Of a stretch of DNA of 64,000 bases, positions 10,530 through 20,526 are shown piece after piece. The translations under genes were made by a program, and so were the position numbers. The stretch covers positions 124,001 through 188,000 of the forward strand of contig JAMXDE010000051.1 in the NCBI GenBank assembly GCA_026770025.1. The letters run 5' to 3'. The DNA comes from Craspedostauros australis (lineage: Eukaryota; Bacillariophyta; Bacillariophyceae; Mastogloiales; Achnanthaceae). The notes beneath the pieces are model-generated. The model worked only from the letters and a program-made list of their open reading frames with translations, had not been told where the DNA came from and did not search any database. Within the stretch, counting starts at the first letter, position 1, and the number at the start of each line of letters is the position of its first letter.

Positions 10530-13500
10530 ATGGCGACCCTGACGGCAATCTCGTTCACTTTGGCGGGCGGCATGGGATGCTTCGCCATCTCGCTGGGCAT
10601 GTTCGGCTGCGCGCTCAAACGTCGCCACCCCTTCGTCGCGGCACGCTGCACAGCCAGGCCGTCCAACGTCATCTACAACCCATCGGCCGACGCTCCGGAA
10701 TGCCAGCAGCGCGGCAATCCCATGCTGCTGGGATGGATCGGCTGGATCATGAACCTCAAATTCGAAACCATGCTGCAGGGCATACCGGGCACGGGCACGA
10801 GGAGGGACGGCCTGGGAGGCAGCCTCCTCAAGGTCAACCTAGACGGCATCATCCTGCTGCGCTTCCATCATCTGTGCCTGCGCGTGTCATCCCTGGCGGT
10901 CGTCCTCTACCTATGCATCGTGCTGCCCATCTACTCATCCATCTCCCACTGCCAAACATCCGAGCAGTGCTCCGATCACAACCTAGAGATGATGCCCACC
11001 AACCTCACGGACTACCAGCACCTCACGCTGGCCAACGTACCCAGCCTCAGGCTCACCTACGAGGCCAACGAATTCACCAAGGTCCTCAGCTCCTTCTTCG
11101 AGCCAAATCACAACGGCATCCTGGGCCGCCTCTACATCGTCGTCCTTTGCTCATGGATCATCACGTGGTACGCCATGCACCAGCTCGAGATAGAGTGGGT
11201 CGACGTCCTTGCCCTGCGCAGGGTCTACTACCTCGAGGCGGATCACTGGAACGATCGAAGGGATGAGCTAGGGGAGACCCTGCTTGCCGACGACAATGAT
11301 CACAGATACAACACCAAGCCTGACATCTCCAACAATGACGACAAAGACAACAATAACAACGATGACACCAACAACTTTGATAACAGCTTTGGCAGCAACA
11401 TACTCGAGTCTGCGGCTGGTCCGCCCCATCCCGGAGCGCAGCATCACAACAACCACAACAACGACAACCACAACAACAGCAACATGAACGCCAGCACCAG
11501 GGAACTCGACAAAACCAACAAGAGCTCCACATCCACGGAATCGACAGCATGCAAAGACAAGATGACGCATCGCGATCCATGGGTGCCGCATCCGGAACAG
11601 AGGGACACAGTGCCCAGCATCGACCTCTACTCCATCCTCGTTGGCGGCCTCCCCTCCCTGCCGGCGCAGATCCAAGACGCCAACAACTCTAACGTCGAGA
11701 ACATATTCTCGCGCAAGCAATCCATCGACTGGCAGCTATCCGTCACCACAGCCTTCTTCGATCACTGCGTCCCCAACCAGCCGGGATTCAGCTCCTCCGT
11801 CGCCGCCGTCACCATCCTCCCGGCAGCCTCGCATCTCACGGAGGCATGGAAGAAATGGTACAACGCGGCCGGCAAGCTGCGAAGGCTGCGCTACATCCGA
11901 CAGCAGATCGCGGAACGCCGCAGGCAGAACGGAGAGAGCGACAGCGACAGCGAAGCAGCCGTGGATGACATGGAGCAAGGCAAGCTCTACCGACAGCAGA
12001 CCATGGACAACGACGATTACGACAGCGACGAATACAACCGCCTCTACGGGGACGACGATGACGGCCTGGAAGATGAGTACGGTGCCGACACCTCCAAGCT
12101 GCGTCGCCGCAAGAACGGACGTCAGATGCTGCAGCGCCAGAACTCGACGCGCAACGTCTACCAGGACTCACTCGCCGCGCACAAGTACTACCAGGAGGTC
12201 CTGGGCACCAACACGGACCTAGACGTAGAATCCAACCTCCTGCACGCCCTGCACTTCGGGCCAGAACAGACCGCCGTCTACAGCCGCGAATTCGCGACGG
12301 GCGCTGCGGGCATCGCGCCAAACGGCTTCTGCACGAGCCTCGTAGAAATGGCGACGCTCGACGAGCTCATCGAGATGGAGGAGCAGGCGGCGTCGGAGGT
12401 CCACGAGGCCAACACGGCGCTGCGGCGCGTGCAGGAAGCCCTGGCCAAGGACGAGCGCAGCACCGGCGATCTCCTCGACGAGGAGAGCATCTCGCATACG
12501 CAGAGTCCCATGAACATGCGGGAGAGCGTACAGAGGCGGCAATTCGCCATTGGCGATTTCAACGAGCGCGGTCTCGAAGGGCAACCCCTCGATTCCATCA
12601 TCCCGGAGGAATCGTCGGTGGCCTCCGACATGGACGACTTCGAAGACGGGGACATGCAGGCCATCATGGCGGCGGCGGCCAGCAATCCCGCCGGTGGCAG
12701 CATCATCGGCAAGAGCAGCAACTCCACGCGCCAGAACGATGCCCTTCCCGGTGATGAAAGCAACTCCACGCGTCAGAACGATGCCTTTCCCGGTGATGAA
12801 AGCAACTCAACGCGACTGAATGACGCTCTTCCCGGTGACGACAGCAACTCCACGACCCAAAATGAGATCGTGCTGGACATCAGCCACGTGAAGAAGGCAG
12901 CCAAGAAGAAGAAAAGGAACTTCTTCAGCAGCGGCAGCAGGCACCTCAGCCGCATGTCCACCCGCTCCTCCTCCGTCGACGGCGAGAGCTTCGCCGATGA
13001 CGGCACGGAACTGGGAGATGACAACATATCAACCGCCGAAATGTCCTTCCGCAAGTCCTCCATGGGCAAGATTGCGCAATTGGCCAATGTACGTGTTTCC
13101 GCAGGCGCTGTGATCGGCGGCGTCAAATCGGTCGCTGGAGGCGTCAAGTCCGTCGCCGGTGGTGTCAAATCGGCAGCAGTCGGCAGCGTCAAGACGGTTG
13201 CCGGCGGAGTCAAGACAGTGGCCGGAGGTGTCAAAACGGTCGCCGTCGGCAGTGCCAAGACGATGGCCGGTGGTGTCAAGACGGTGGCTGGCGGGGTCAA
13301 GACTGTGGCGGGTGGCGTCAAAACAGTCGCCACGGGTGTTGCGGACGGAGTCAAGAACGTGGCTACCTTTGGTAATCCCGAACTGCTCGACGGCTTCGTC
13401 CCAAAGCGAGAACCTCGCGAACGTCCCAGCGAACGGCGGCGTGGCGATGTCTCGACGACGCAGCTGCCTGACAACCTGGGATTGGAGTCGGAGCTCTTTC

Positions 13501-16500
13501 GACAATCCGCCACCATCCAGGCGGCTCGATCTGCCAGCATGCACGAAAAGCGCGGTTCCAACCGCAGCTCCGCCTCACGTCATCACGGGCCCAACGGACG
13601 CAACAAACCACCTGGCCGTGCGGCCAGCTTGCAGGTCAAGCCGCGAGATTCCTTGACGACGCCACGCAGGCAGTCCAACCCAACGCGACGAGCGAGGTCG
13701 GATGGTGCCAAACCGGAGCGCAAATCAACCTGGATGGCGAGTTCTGTGGAATGCATCGACGAGGAGGAAGACGAAGAAATGAGATCGACCTCCATCCGTG
13801 GATTCACGTTGCCGCAACCACCCTCATCACTTGCACCAGCGTCAGCGTCGGCGTCAGCAGCGCCACCTCCGGTACCACCACCATCGGGATCTTTCTCCGC
13901 AATGCCAAAAGCATCATGGCAATCCAACCTACCAGCGAAAGACGATGCCTTCGTCAAGCTCTCTGGAAGTTTCGATGCCGTGGCACGTTCCAGCAGTGCT
14001 GGTGCTGCCTACGGCCGTAGATCAAGCTTCAGCAACAGCTACGCGTCCACAGAGAGTACATTCATGGACAGGCAGCAATCGACCATCTCGGAAGATGAAG
14101 AGTACGAAGATAACAGCGACAGCAACCACAGTGGCAAAGTCGATGGCGATGGAAATGGAAATGAAATTTCCAGCGCTGATGACCACGCTGACGAACATGT
14201 GGTTGACGACAACGGCGACGATAACGACAGCAACGATGTGGGCACTGGAAATGATGCAGAGCATGGTGCTGGCCAAGAAAATGCGCATGAAGATGGATAT
14301 GAAGCTGACATCGGCAACATGAAGTATCCTGATACCGACGACGATGATGACGTGGACGCCGGACAGGACCATGATCATGTTGAACTTGCATTTCTGAGCT
14401 CCCCCACTCGATCTGGTGGCACCGGTGACAGCGGAAGCGTGAGCACACACGAATCCTCCGTGTGGGACAAGCTTGAGGAAGACAAACGACGGAAGCACGT
14501 GATCCGCGCACGATTGACCTCCTTGAAGGCGCTGTCATCAGAAGAAAGCAGCTTGGACACGCACGATACGGATGATTTTGACAATGAAGATGACGGCGAT
14601 GATCACGATGTCAGCCATCTGCGCAGTGGTGAGAAGTTGATTGAATTTGGAGGCATCATGAAGAGCAATTCATTTCCAGACGACGAAGCGCCACACCGAC
14701 CGACCACCATGAAGGGACGTCGGCCAAGCACGCGCCACAGCAACAGCCCACACAGGCGGAGAGTGTCGAACCGTCAATATCTCGATCTCCACCATCCAAA
14801 TGGCGCTCTCGCCGAAGATGCGCTCAGCATGGTCGACAATGCTCGTGGCGATGATGACGATGACGAACATGATGACATGGTTGATGTTAACTTCGGTGAC
14901 AGCAATGGAAACAACAATGCTGTTGCTGTCCAAAACAGCCACAGCCACGATGAAAACGATGATGATCATGTTCGTGTGAATACGAAAGCCCAAACAAGCT
15001 CGCTGTCGGTAGGCCGAACATATTCAAAATCAGTCGATTCGGATGCAAATGACAGCGACGATGGTATGGAGAGCGATGGTGACGAGCATGCAAACACGGC
15101 ACGACCGCAAATGCCAATCATGGTGCCCCCGCTTGCTTCATCACCGCATGTGCACTTTGGCAACCAAATGAAGGAAGGCTGGAACAAGTCGGCGCAAGTA
15201 TCGCGCAGTACGACTGCAAGCACGGTCGATGCCAACAATTCCGTTTCCAACCATTCCACACTGACTGCCGGAATCCTGAAACAACCATCCATGAGCAAGT
15301 TGCCGATCAACGAATTGTCACCAAAGCCAAAGAGTGCCAAATTCAGCACCACTCAAGGTGCTCTTCCCGCGACATCTGCGGGAACATTGGACCGTCGCCG
15401 TGATGACATGGCTCGATCCTACTCCGTGCGCTCCGCCGTTTCTCTCGAATCGCAGTCAAGCACGCAAGCCGCCGACGAGAACCTCAAGATGTCAGCGCGT
15501 TTCGAGAACTCCGCAGGATTGCGATCGATGGAGACAGCCGAACCGGTGGTCACGAACGAAGGCGCAATGAAACGCCCCAGCGTCCAGTCGCGCCAAAAGT
15601 GGAGCAAGGTGGAGGCCATCGTTCGCGATAACACCACCGAGAAATTCAAGGGACATCGCATCTCGAATGGCCGGTGGAAGGTGCCAAGCATCGAACGCGT
15701 CTTCGGCGTGGCCACCGCCCTCGTTGGTCGTTTGGTCTGCTGCTCTGTCGGGCGTGTCGTGCACAGCCAAGACATGGTGGACGAGCTTGCCAAGGATTCC
15801 ACGTACGCAGTCGTCACGTTCACATCTCGTCAGGCCGCTGTGGCAGCCAGGCACTGTCTTGCCGACTCCCGTGGTGGTGGGCGGTGGATCCCGGTGCCAG
15901 AACTACCGGTCGCACCGTTGGCCGATGCGGCGTCTGGAAATGTCATGTACTTCCGCGGCTGCTGCCGTCCCGTCACCCTCAGTCTCAACGACAACCAAAA
16001 GCTGATCCGCAACTACCTTGCGTTGGCGGCGCTTGGCATGCTGTACTTCTTCTACACCATCCCTCTGGTGGCGGCCCAACGCCTGGTGTCGCCGGAGAAG
16101 CTGCAAGCCATCTTCCCGGACATCTTCGAGTGGCAGGAAAAGAGCGACATCCTCGCGAACCTGTTTTCCGGTGTCATCCCGGCCTTGGTTTACACTGGAT
16201 TCTTCGCCCTCTGCCCAGCGATCTTCAAGCTGATTTCCAATTTCGGTAGCAACGCCACGAGCTTCATGGCGTCCGAGAACGCCGCCCTGAAGTACTTTTG
16301 GTGGTTCATGATCCTCGCCGCATTTTCGGGCACGTCGTTCAGCACGGCCGTCATCGAAGGCTTCGAGCGAGGCATCTCCATCGGAACCGAAGTGCAAGAG
16401 GTGATTGAAACGGTCGCGAGGACCATTCCGACGCAGGTGTCGGCGACGTGGTTGAACTGGCTAATCATCCGATTCTCCGTCGTCCTGCCAACGCAGTACC

Positions 16501-17555
16501 TGCTTCAGCTGAACACGTTCATCTTCTCCTTCCTGGGCTTCCAGTGGGCATCCCGGGTCGTGCAGGGTGGTGGTGCCGGAGGTCCAGTGCCGTACCGCAT
16601 CTACGTCGACAGCGGCGTTGTGATGTTGTGCGTGTTCGCTCTGGCACCTGCGTCGCCTCTGATCGCGCCCGCCGCCTTCATGTACTTCGCGGCCTGCGTT
16701 CCGTTGCTGCGATGGACCATGATCTTCCTCTACCGCCCTCTCTTCGATGCGGGCGGACAACGTTTCCCGTTCATCTTCGACATGATGGTGAGCGGGATGA
16801 TCGTCGGTCAAGTGCTCCTGGTGGCGATGATGTCGCTGAAGCGCGCCATCGGTCCAGCCCTGTTTGCAGCGATGCCGATGATCCCGACGCTGGCATTCCG
16901 CATCATGCTTCGACGACGCTTCCTGCCAGCATTCGAAGACGCCGCGCTGTTGCAAACGTCGCTGCTCGATGGATGGGACACGAACGAAGAGGCTTCAGAG
17001 GACAAGCGAGAAGAATTCCGTAGATTCTTGGTGGACAGCCACAAAGCTGCCTATGTTCCCGTTTGTATCGCCAATGACCAGTCCGTGGTTATCACGGCGG
17101 AACCCGCGGTGGTTATGCCGCAGGAAGCCGACATTGAGAATGGCTCCTACGCGCATGATTTGCTCAGCCACGATGGCAATGCGTCCATTGGGCATTCCGT
17201 TGCCTTCTCCGTGACGCCATCCATCGCACCGTCGATCACGCCATCCATCACGCCGTCGCTCGCTCGTTCCATTACACAAGGCGGCAGGTTGGGCATGCGC
17301 GGTGGACATTTGGGACCACAGCACCAGCACGGATCGATGATGAGACGCGCATCCGCCGCCATCCCTCGCCGACGCGTGTCGGTGGCGCAGTTCGATGTGC
17401 CAGACAATGGAAGCGTCGGAATGTCCTCCCGTCCACCCGTCACCAGAATTCACCAACTGCACTCACCATCGCGCTTCTCGATGATTTCTCCAAGACCAGC
17501 ATCCCGAAAAGTCGTCGTGCCAACCGCCATGGCTCCCATCAGTCCCATCCTGTAA
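10530..17555 (+). CDS. CSC1/OSCA-like (DUF221) membrane channel with a giant insertion
   Basis: Calcium-permeable or mechanosensitive OSCA/TMEM63 family by architecture. It is a single exon of 2,341 aa; family members are usually 700-1,000 aa. N-terminal membrane segments lie near residues 5-25, 110-135 and 195-215. The cytosolic RRM-like domain (PHM7_cyt) begins near 365 (SILVGGLP) with its coiled helix at about 439-465. It resumes only near 1758 (YAVVTFTSRQAA...A) and closes at about 1810. The RSN1_7TM channel region spans about 1828-2135, followed by a 200-aa tail with SI-P repeats. The intervening ~1,290 aa are acidic, Ser/Asn/Asp-rich and disordered, with two internal repeats. I chose the ATG at 10530 because the upstream in-frame ATG at 10428 would add only a Gln/Asn run read from the AAC-rich leader. 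Confidence 0.9.
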   Translation: MATLTAISFTLAGGMGCFAISLGMFGCALKRRHPFVAARCTARPSNVIYNPSADAPECQQRGNPMLLGWIGWIMNLKFETMLQGIPGTGTRRDGLGGSLLKVNLDGIILLRFHHLCLRVSSLAVVLYLCIVLPIYSSISHCQTSEQCSDHNLEMMPTNLTDYQHLTLANVPSLRLTYEANEFTKVLSSFFEPNHNGILGRLYIVVLCSWIITWYAMHQLEIEWVDVLALRRVYYLEADHWNDRRDELGETLLADDNDHRYNTKPDISNNDDKDNNNNDDTNNFDNSFGSNILESAAGPPHPGAQHHNNHNNDNHNNSNMNASTRELDKTNKSSTSTESTACKDKMTHRDPWVPHPEQRDTVPSIDLYSILVGGLPSLPAQIQDANNSNVENIFSRKQSIDWQLSVTTAFFDHCVPNQPGFSSSVAAVTILPAASHLTEAWKKWYNAAGKLRRLRYIRQQIAERRRQNGESDSDSEAAVDDMEQGKLYRQQTMDNDDYDSDEYNRLYGDDDDGLEDEYGADTSKLRRRKNGRQMLQRQNSTRNVYQDSLAAHKYYQEVLGTNTDLDVESNLLHALHFGPEQTAVYSREFATGAAGIAPNGFCTSLVEMATLDELIEMEEQAASEVHEANTALRRVQEALAKDERSTGDLLDEESISHTQSPMNMRESVQRRQFAIGDFNERGLEGQPLDSIIPEESSVASDMDDFEDGDMQAIMAAAASNPAGGSIIGKSSNSTRQNDALPGDESNSTRQNDAFPGDESNSTRLNDALPGDDSNSTTQNEIVLDISHVKKAAKKKKRNFFSSGSRHLSRMSTRSSSVDGESFADDGTELGDDNISTAEMSFRKSSMGKIAQLANVRVSAGAVIGGVKSVAGGVKSVAGGVKSAAVGSVKTVAGGVKTVAGGVKTVAVGSAKTMAGGVKTVAGGVKTVAGGVKTVATGVADGVKNVATFGNPELLDGFVPKREPRERPSERRRGDVSTTQLPDNLGLESELFRQSATIQAARSASMHEKRGSNRSSASRHHGPNGRNKPPGRAASLQVKPRDSLTTPRRQSNPTRRARSDGAKPERKSTWMASSVECIDEEEDEEMRSTSIRGFTLPQPPSSLAPASASASAAPPPVPPPSGSFSAMPKASWQSNLPAKDDAFVKLSGSFDAVARSSSAGAAYGRRSSFSNSYASTESTFMDRQQSTISEDEEYEDNSDSNHSGKVDGDGNGNEISSADDHADEHVVDDNGDDNDSNDVGTGNDAEHGAGQENAHEDGYEADIGNMKYPDTDDDDDVDAGQDHDHVELAFLSSPTRSGGTGDSGSVSTHESSVWDKLEEDKRRKHVIRARLTSLKALSSEESSLDTHDTDDFDNEDDGDDHDVSHLRSGEKLIEFGGIMKSNSFPDDEAPHRPTTMKGRRPSTRHSNSPHRRRVSNRQYLDLHHPNGALAEDALSMVDNARGDDDDDEHDDMVDVNFGDSNGNNNAVAVQNSHSHDENDDDHVRVNTKAQTSSLSVGRTYSKSVDSDANDSDDGMESDGDEHANTARPQMPIMVPPLASSPHVHFGNQMKEGWNKSAQVSRSTTASTVDANNSVSNHSTLTAGILKQPSMSKLPINELSPKPKSAKFSTTQGALPATSAGTLDRRRDDMARSYSVRSAVSLESQSSTQAADENLKMSARFENSAGLRSMETAEPVVTNEGAMKRPSVQSRQKWSKVEAIVRDNTTEKFKGHRISNGRWKVPSIERVFGVATALVGRLVCCSVGRVVHSQDMVDELAKDSTYAVVTFTSRQAAVAARHCLADSRGGGRWIPVPELPVAPLADAASGNVMYFRGCCRPVTLSLNDNQKLIRNYLALAALGMLYFFYTIPLVAAQRLVSPEKLQAIFPDIFEWQEKSDILANLFSGVIPALVYTGFFALCPAIFKLISNFGSNATSFMASENAALKYFWWFMILAAFSGTSFSTAVIEGFERGISIGTEVQEVIETVARTIPTQVSATWLNWLIIRFSVVLPTQYLLQLNTFIFSFLGFQWASRVVQGGGAGGPVPYRIYVDSGVVMLCVFALAPASPLIAPAAFMYFAACVPLLRWTMIFLYRPLFDAGGQRFPFIFDMMVSGMIVGQVLLVAMMSLKRAIGPALFAAMPMIPTLAFRIMLRRRFLPAFEDAALLQTSLLDGWDTNEEASEDKREEFRRFLVDSHKAAYVPVCIANDQSVVITAEPAVVMPQEADIENGSYAHDLLSHDGNASIGHSVAFSVTPSIAPSITPSITPSLARSITQGGRLGMRGGHLGPQHQHGSMMRRASAAIPRRRVSVAQFDVPDNGSVGMSSRPPVTRIHQLHSPSRFSMISPRPASRKVVVPTAMAPISPIL
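12717..12860 (+). repeat. 42-bp coding tandem repeat (about 3.4 copies)
   Basis: Units start at 12717, 12759, 12801 and 12843, and each encodes 14 residues of the form SNSTRQNDALPGDE. The copies differ at a few bases and the last is partial (SNSTTQNE). The repeat lies within the disordered insertion of the OSCA-like protein and keeps frame. Confidence 0.95.
13110..13362 (+). repeat. Coding heptad array GGVKTVA
   Basis: About ten 7-residue units (GGVKSVA/GGVKTVA), with two 8-residue variants carrying a VG-S insertion. They cover residues about 860-944 of the OSCA-like protein. Unit spacing is 21 or 24 bp. The composition (Val/Ala face, regular Lys, Thr/Ser, Gly) resembles amphipathic lipid-surface repeats such as those of synuclein- or perilipin-type proteins; that comparison is inference. 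Confidence 0.9.
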
Positions 17556-17902
17556 TTCGGTGTCGCCTCACTGAAGCGAGATATGGAGCCGGAGCTGGAA
17601 CTTGAGTAGGAGTCGACGTCAACGTTAACGTCTGGTTGAACAGCAGCCAGCTCTTTCGAGTTGGTGTGCCAGCAGCCGGAATGGCAGGAGGTGGAACTGT
17701 GCAGAATTGAATGAAAATCAGCTCGAATGAGATGTGACGAGTACTGCAGTCCAACGAATATCGTCATGAACAATAGCAATGACAGGACGAAGCAGAACAA
17801 CACAAGCTCATCCCGGTCTGGTGTGATGGCACTCGATGGCAAAATAAACTTACGTAGGCAGACTCGTAGAGATTGAAAGTACGAGCATAAACTTTGTCTC
17901 TC

Positions 17903-17935
<33 letters not shown>

Positions 17936-18306
17936 TGAAGGAGAGAGTTCTAAGTTTACAAGCAGCGACCAGCCGTTCGATTATTGAGCCGAGGACTAGT
18001 GCGGTGTCATTGCCGAGCAACAGACCAAATCGTTTGATGGTGTCGTTGTTGTTTATTGTTGTCGTCGATCCACTCGAAGCCAGCTTCACCACAGTCATGC
18101 AAGTGCATGTAGAAGAACTGCAAGGAGTGTGCTTGGGCATGAGGTACCGACCTGGATGAGACGGCAAACTTGTGGTAGCGTTCGTACATTGCTTTTCGCC
18201 TCGTTTTTGTTCGACTACTATTACTACCACTAGACACGTACAGCGACCCGTAACCGTGCGAGCATTGTTCAAGTAATTGCATAGGGCGAGTAATACACAT
18301 GTCTAC
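17556..18306. other. Convergent intergenic region
   Basis: This lies between the 3' ends of the OSCA-like gene (plus) and the cyclophilin gene (minus), so it should hold both 3' UTRs and terminators. No coding frame is supported. A long GA tract sits at 17904-17931. Confidence 0.6.
17904..17931. repeat. (GA)14 microsatellite
   Basis: Pure AG/GA run between two convergent genes. Confidence 0.95.
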
Positions 18307-20526
18307 TCAAATTAGACTCGAACTCGACGTCATCTTGGATGCGGCCTCCGTGCCTTGCACCACCTCTCCGAAACTGGACTTTTTCAATTTCACTAGGTTC
18401 ATGAGGCCGAACCCATCCACCGTGGTGGATTCGATGACGTCGCCCGGCTGCAAGGAGTTGAAGATGTCGTACCCACGCACGATGTATCCGAACGGCGCGT
18501 ACTCTCCGTCCAGCAAGTACCTCGAATCCGCTTCCATGGACTCTGGCGACAATCCGAAGAACTCAGCGGAGGCGCCGTTGGCTTTGCGATCGGGGTGGTT
18601 GAAGGCCACCAAGCCCGGTGTGTCGAAGGTCAGCAATGGTTTGCTGGTGACGTACGGGATGAAGGACTCCTGTGCCGACATATCGGTCGTGGAGCTCTCC
18701 GACAGCCCCGTCGCCGCATAGGTAAGCTTTGGTGGAGATCCCTTCTCCAGCCGAATGATCTCCAGCGGTATCGTTCGTAACTTGGCCGTGAGGGGATCGT
18801 AGAAGCCCTCCTTGTAGGAGCCGAGCACGTTGACCGTGCCCGGCACGTATTCCGATGTCGGGCCGAATCGTTTGCGCTCGTCCTTGACTGGTAATCCGGT
18901 GTAGAAATTGCGCACGCAGAGATCGATGAAGCAGCCTGCCGAGATGGGCGCCGTGTATCCGTCGGCTATGATGGTGATATCTCCCAGGATGTTGTTGCCT
19001 CTCTTGATGCGAAAGACTACCTTTGCACGCCCCAACAGGCGCGGGAGGTAAGCGAAGGTTCCACGCGATGGGACCTTGTAAGGGAACTCCTTGACGAGGA
19101 GCTCGCCGATGTAGCCCAAGGCCAGCAAAGCGTCCTGCTGCTTTTCCAATGCAAGGGTCTTGTTGAAGACGTTGGTGGCAATGATGAGCTGGATGATCTC
19201 GTCTCGCAAATTTTCGATCATGACCTCGCAACGTTCGGCCTTGGTGATGGTGAGGATGGTGCTTTGCTCTGGATCGAAGGCCGGCTGCAGCTGGGTGCGT
19301 TTGTTGTCGAGCAGTTTGAGAGCGGAGGAGACTGATTTTTGGGTCTTGGTCCATGTAGCATTGCGGGACGCCTCGTCTCTCTGCTCGAAGTCTGGTGGAA
19401 TGCAAGGCAGTGCAGCGTGGTGTACCGTAACGTGACGTAATGTGATGTTGGAGCATGGTTATGATGAGGATGAGGTACGTACAGAGGGGTTGGAGAGAAT
19501 GAAGAGGAAACGAGTGAGCATTGTGCATCGTGAATTGCGGTTTCCTTCGATCAGGAGGGAGAGCACTGAGCAAGCATTGGTGCCGAGTCAACCGTCGAAC
19601 GAGCAAGGGACGAGTATGGGTGTGACTCAAAGTGTTGCATCCTCTCCATTCTCACATCAACAGAAGAACCAGACTGCGAGCACACAGATATGTATGATGA
19701 AACGTCATGTCACCATATGCCATTCCTTGCCATGCATGCCATCCGCATGCGAAAGAGTGCAGATGAGTGCATTCATTTCCGACCCACCAGAGCACTGTGA
19801 ATGTATCGTACCTTCAACGCGCAAAATGGACAGCGACTCGATTTGCTGTTCCAAACCCCTAAAGACAGGATTCTTGACGGGCAGGGTCCGTAGCAGTGCG
19901 TACTCCGAACTCAAGGTCGGCACGGGCACATCGACTTGCTCCGTCCGCAATTCTTCGAGGACCTCCTGACGTGGATTTTCCGTGACGAAGCGCGGTTTTG
20001 AAAGTCGTCGTCGTGAAAAGAAGGACGGCTCGGCCTTGGCCAGCCATGAGGTGGTGGAGGTCGCCATGAAGAAGGATGTGAAGAGGCCCGCTGTAGAAGC
20101 CATCAAGAAGGATCGTCGTTGGTTTTGGCACTGTTGCTGTTGTTGCCGCTGCTGTTGCCTAAATGAATTTGGCGTGATAGTGCGATCCACCTCGTTGGTT
20201 TCATGTGCTCGGCCTTTGTTGCTTTGGTACCAACGACGGCGATGGCTATGGGACAGACATGACGTCGCCCTGCAACGACGTTTTTGCTTCATCTGCATCA
20301 GTTGCTGCTGCTGTTGCTGTTGATGCTGTGGTCCGGTGATCGGCAGATTCCCATCCGTACGCTGCGCTTGAGCGAGTCCGTTGGACACAAATTGCAGCTG
20401 CACACCATTGCTCCGATCGGACGATGTGAATGTTGAGGTCGTTGTGGACACTGATGCTGGCAACGAAGTGTGAAATGATGAGGCTTCATTCACCAGCAGG
20501 AACAGCAGAAAGAGCAATTTGCTCAT
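18307..20526 (-). CDS. CYP38: Thylakoid-lumen cyclophilin, CYP38/TLP40-like
   Basis: Two exons, complement(18307..19391, 19812..20526), give 599 aa. The intron is GTACGA...CCACCAG in phase 1 and rejoins as ILRVED-FEQRDEAS. Residues 1-17 are a signal peptide ending EASS|F18, a diatom ASAFAP-type plastid tag. A twin arginine (137-138), a hydrophobic stretch to about 160 and AKA163-165 form a Tat-type lumenal signal. The mature part matches CYP38: an N-terminal helical bundle, then a cyclophilin-like domain with YKVP, DGYTAPISAG.F.DL, EGFYDP, R-TIPLEI, LLDGEYAPFGY and LQPGDVIES. CYP38 assists photosystem II assembly and is not known as an efficient isomerase. The leader has poly-Gln runs, so its length may vary. 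An upstream in-frame ATG at 20793 exists; I chose 20526 because it places the signal peptide at the N terminus. Confidence 0.9.
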
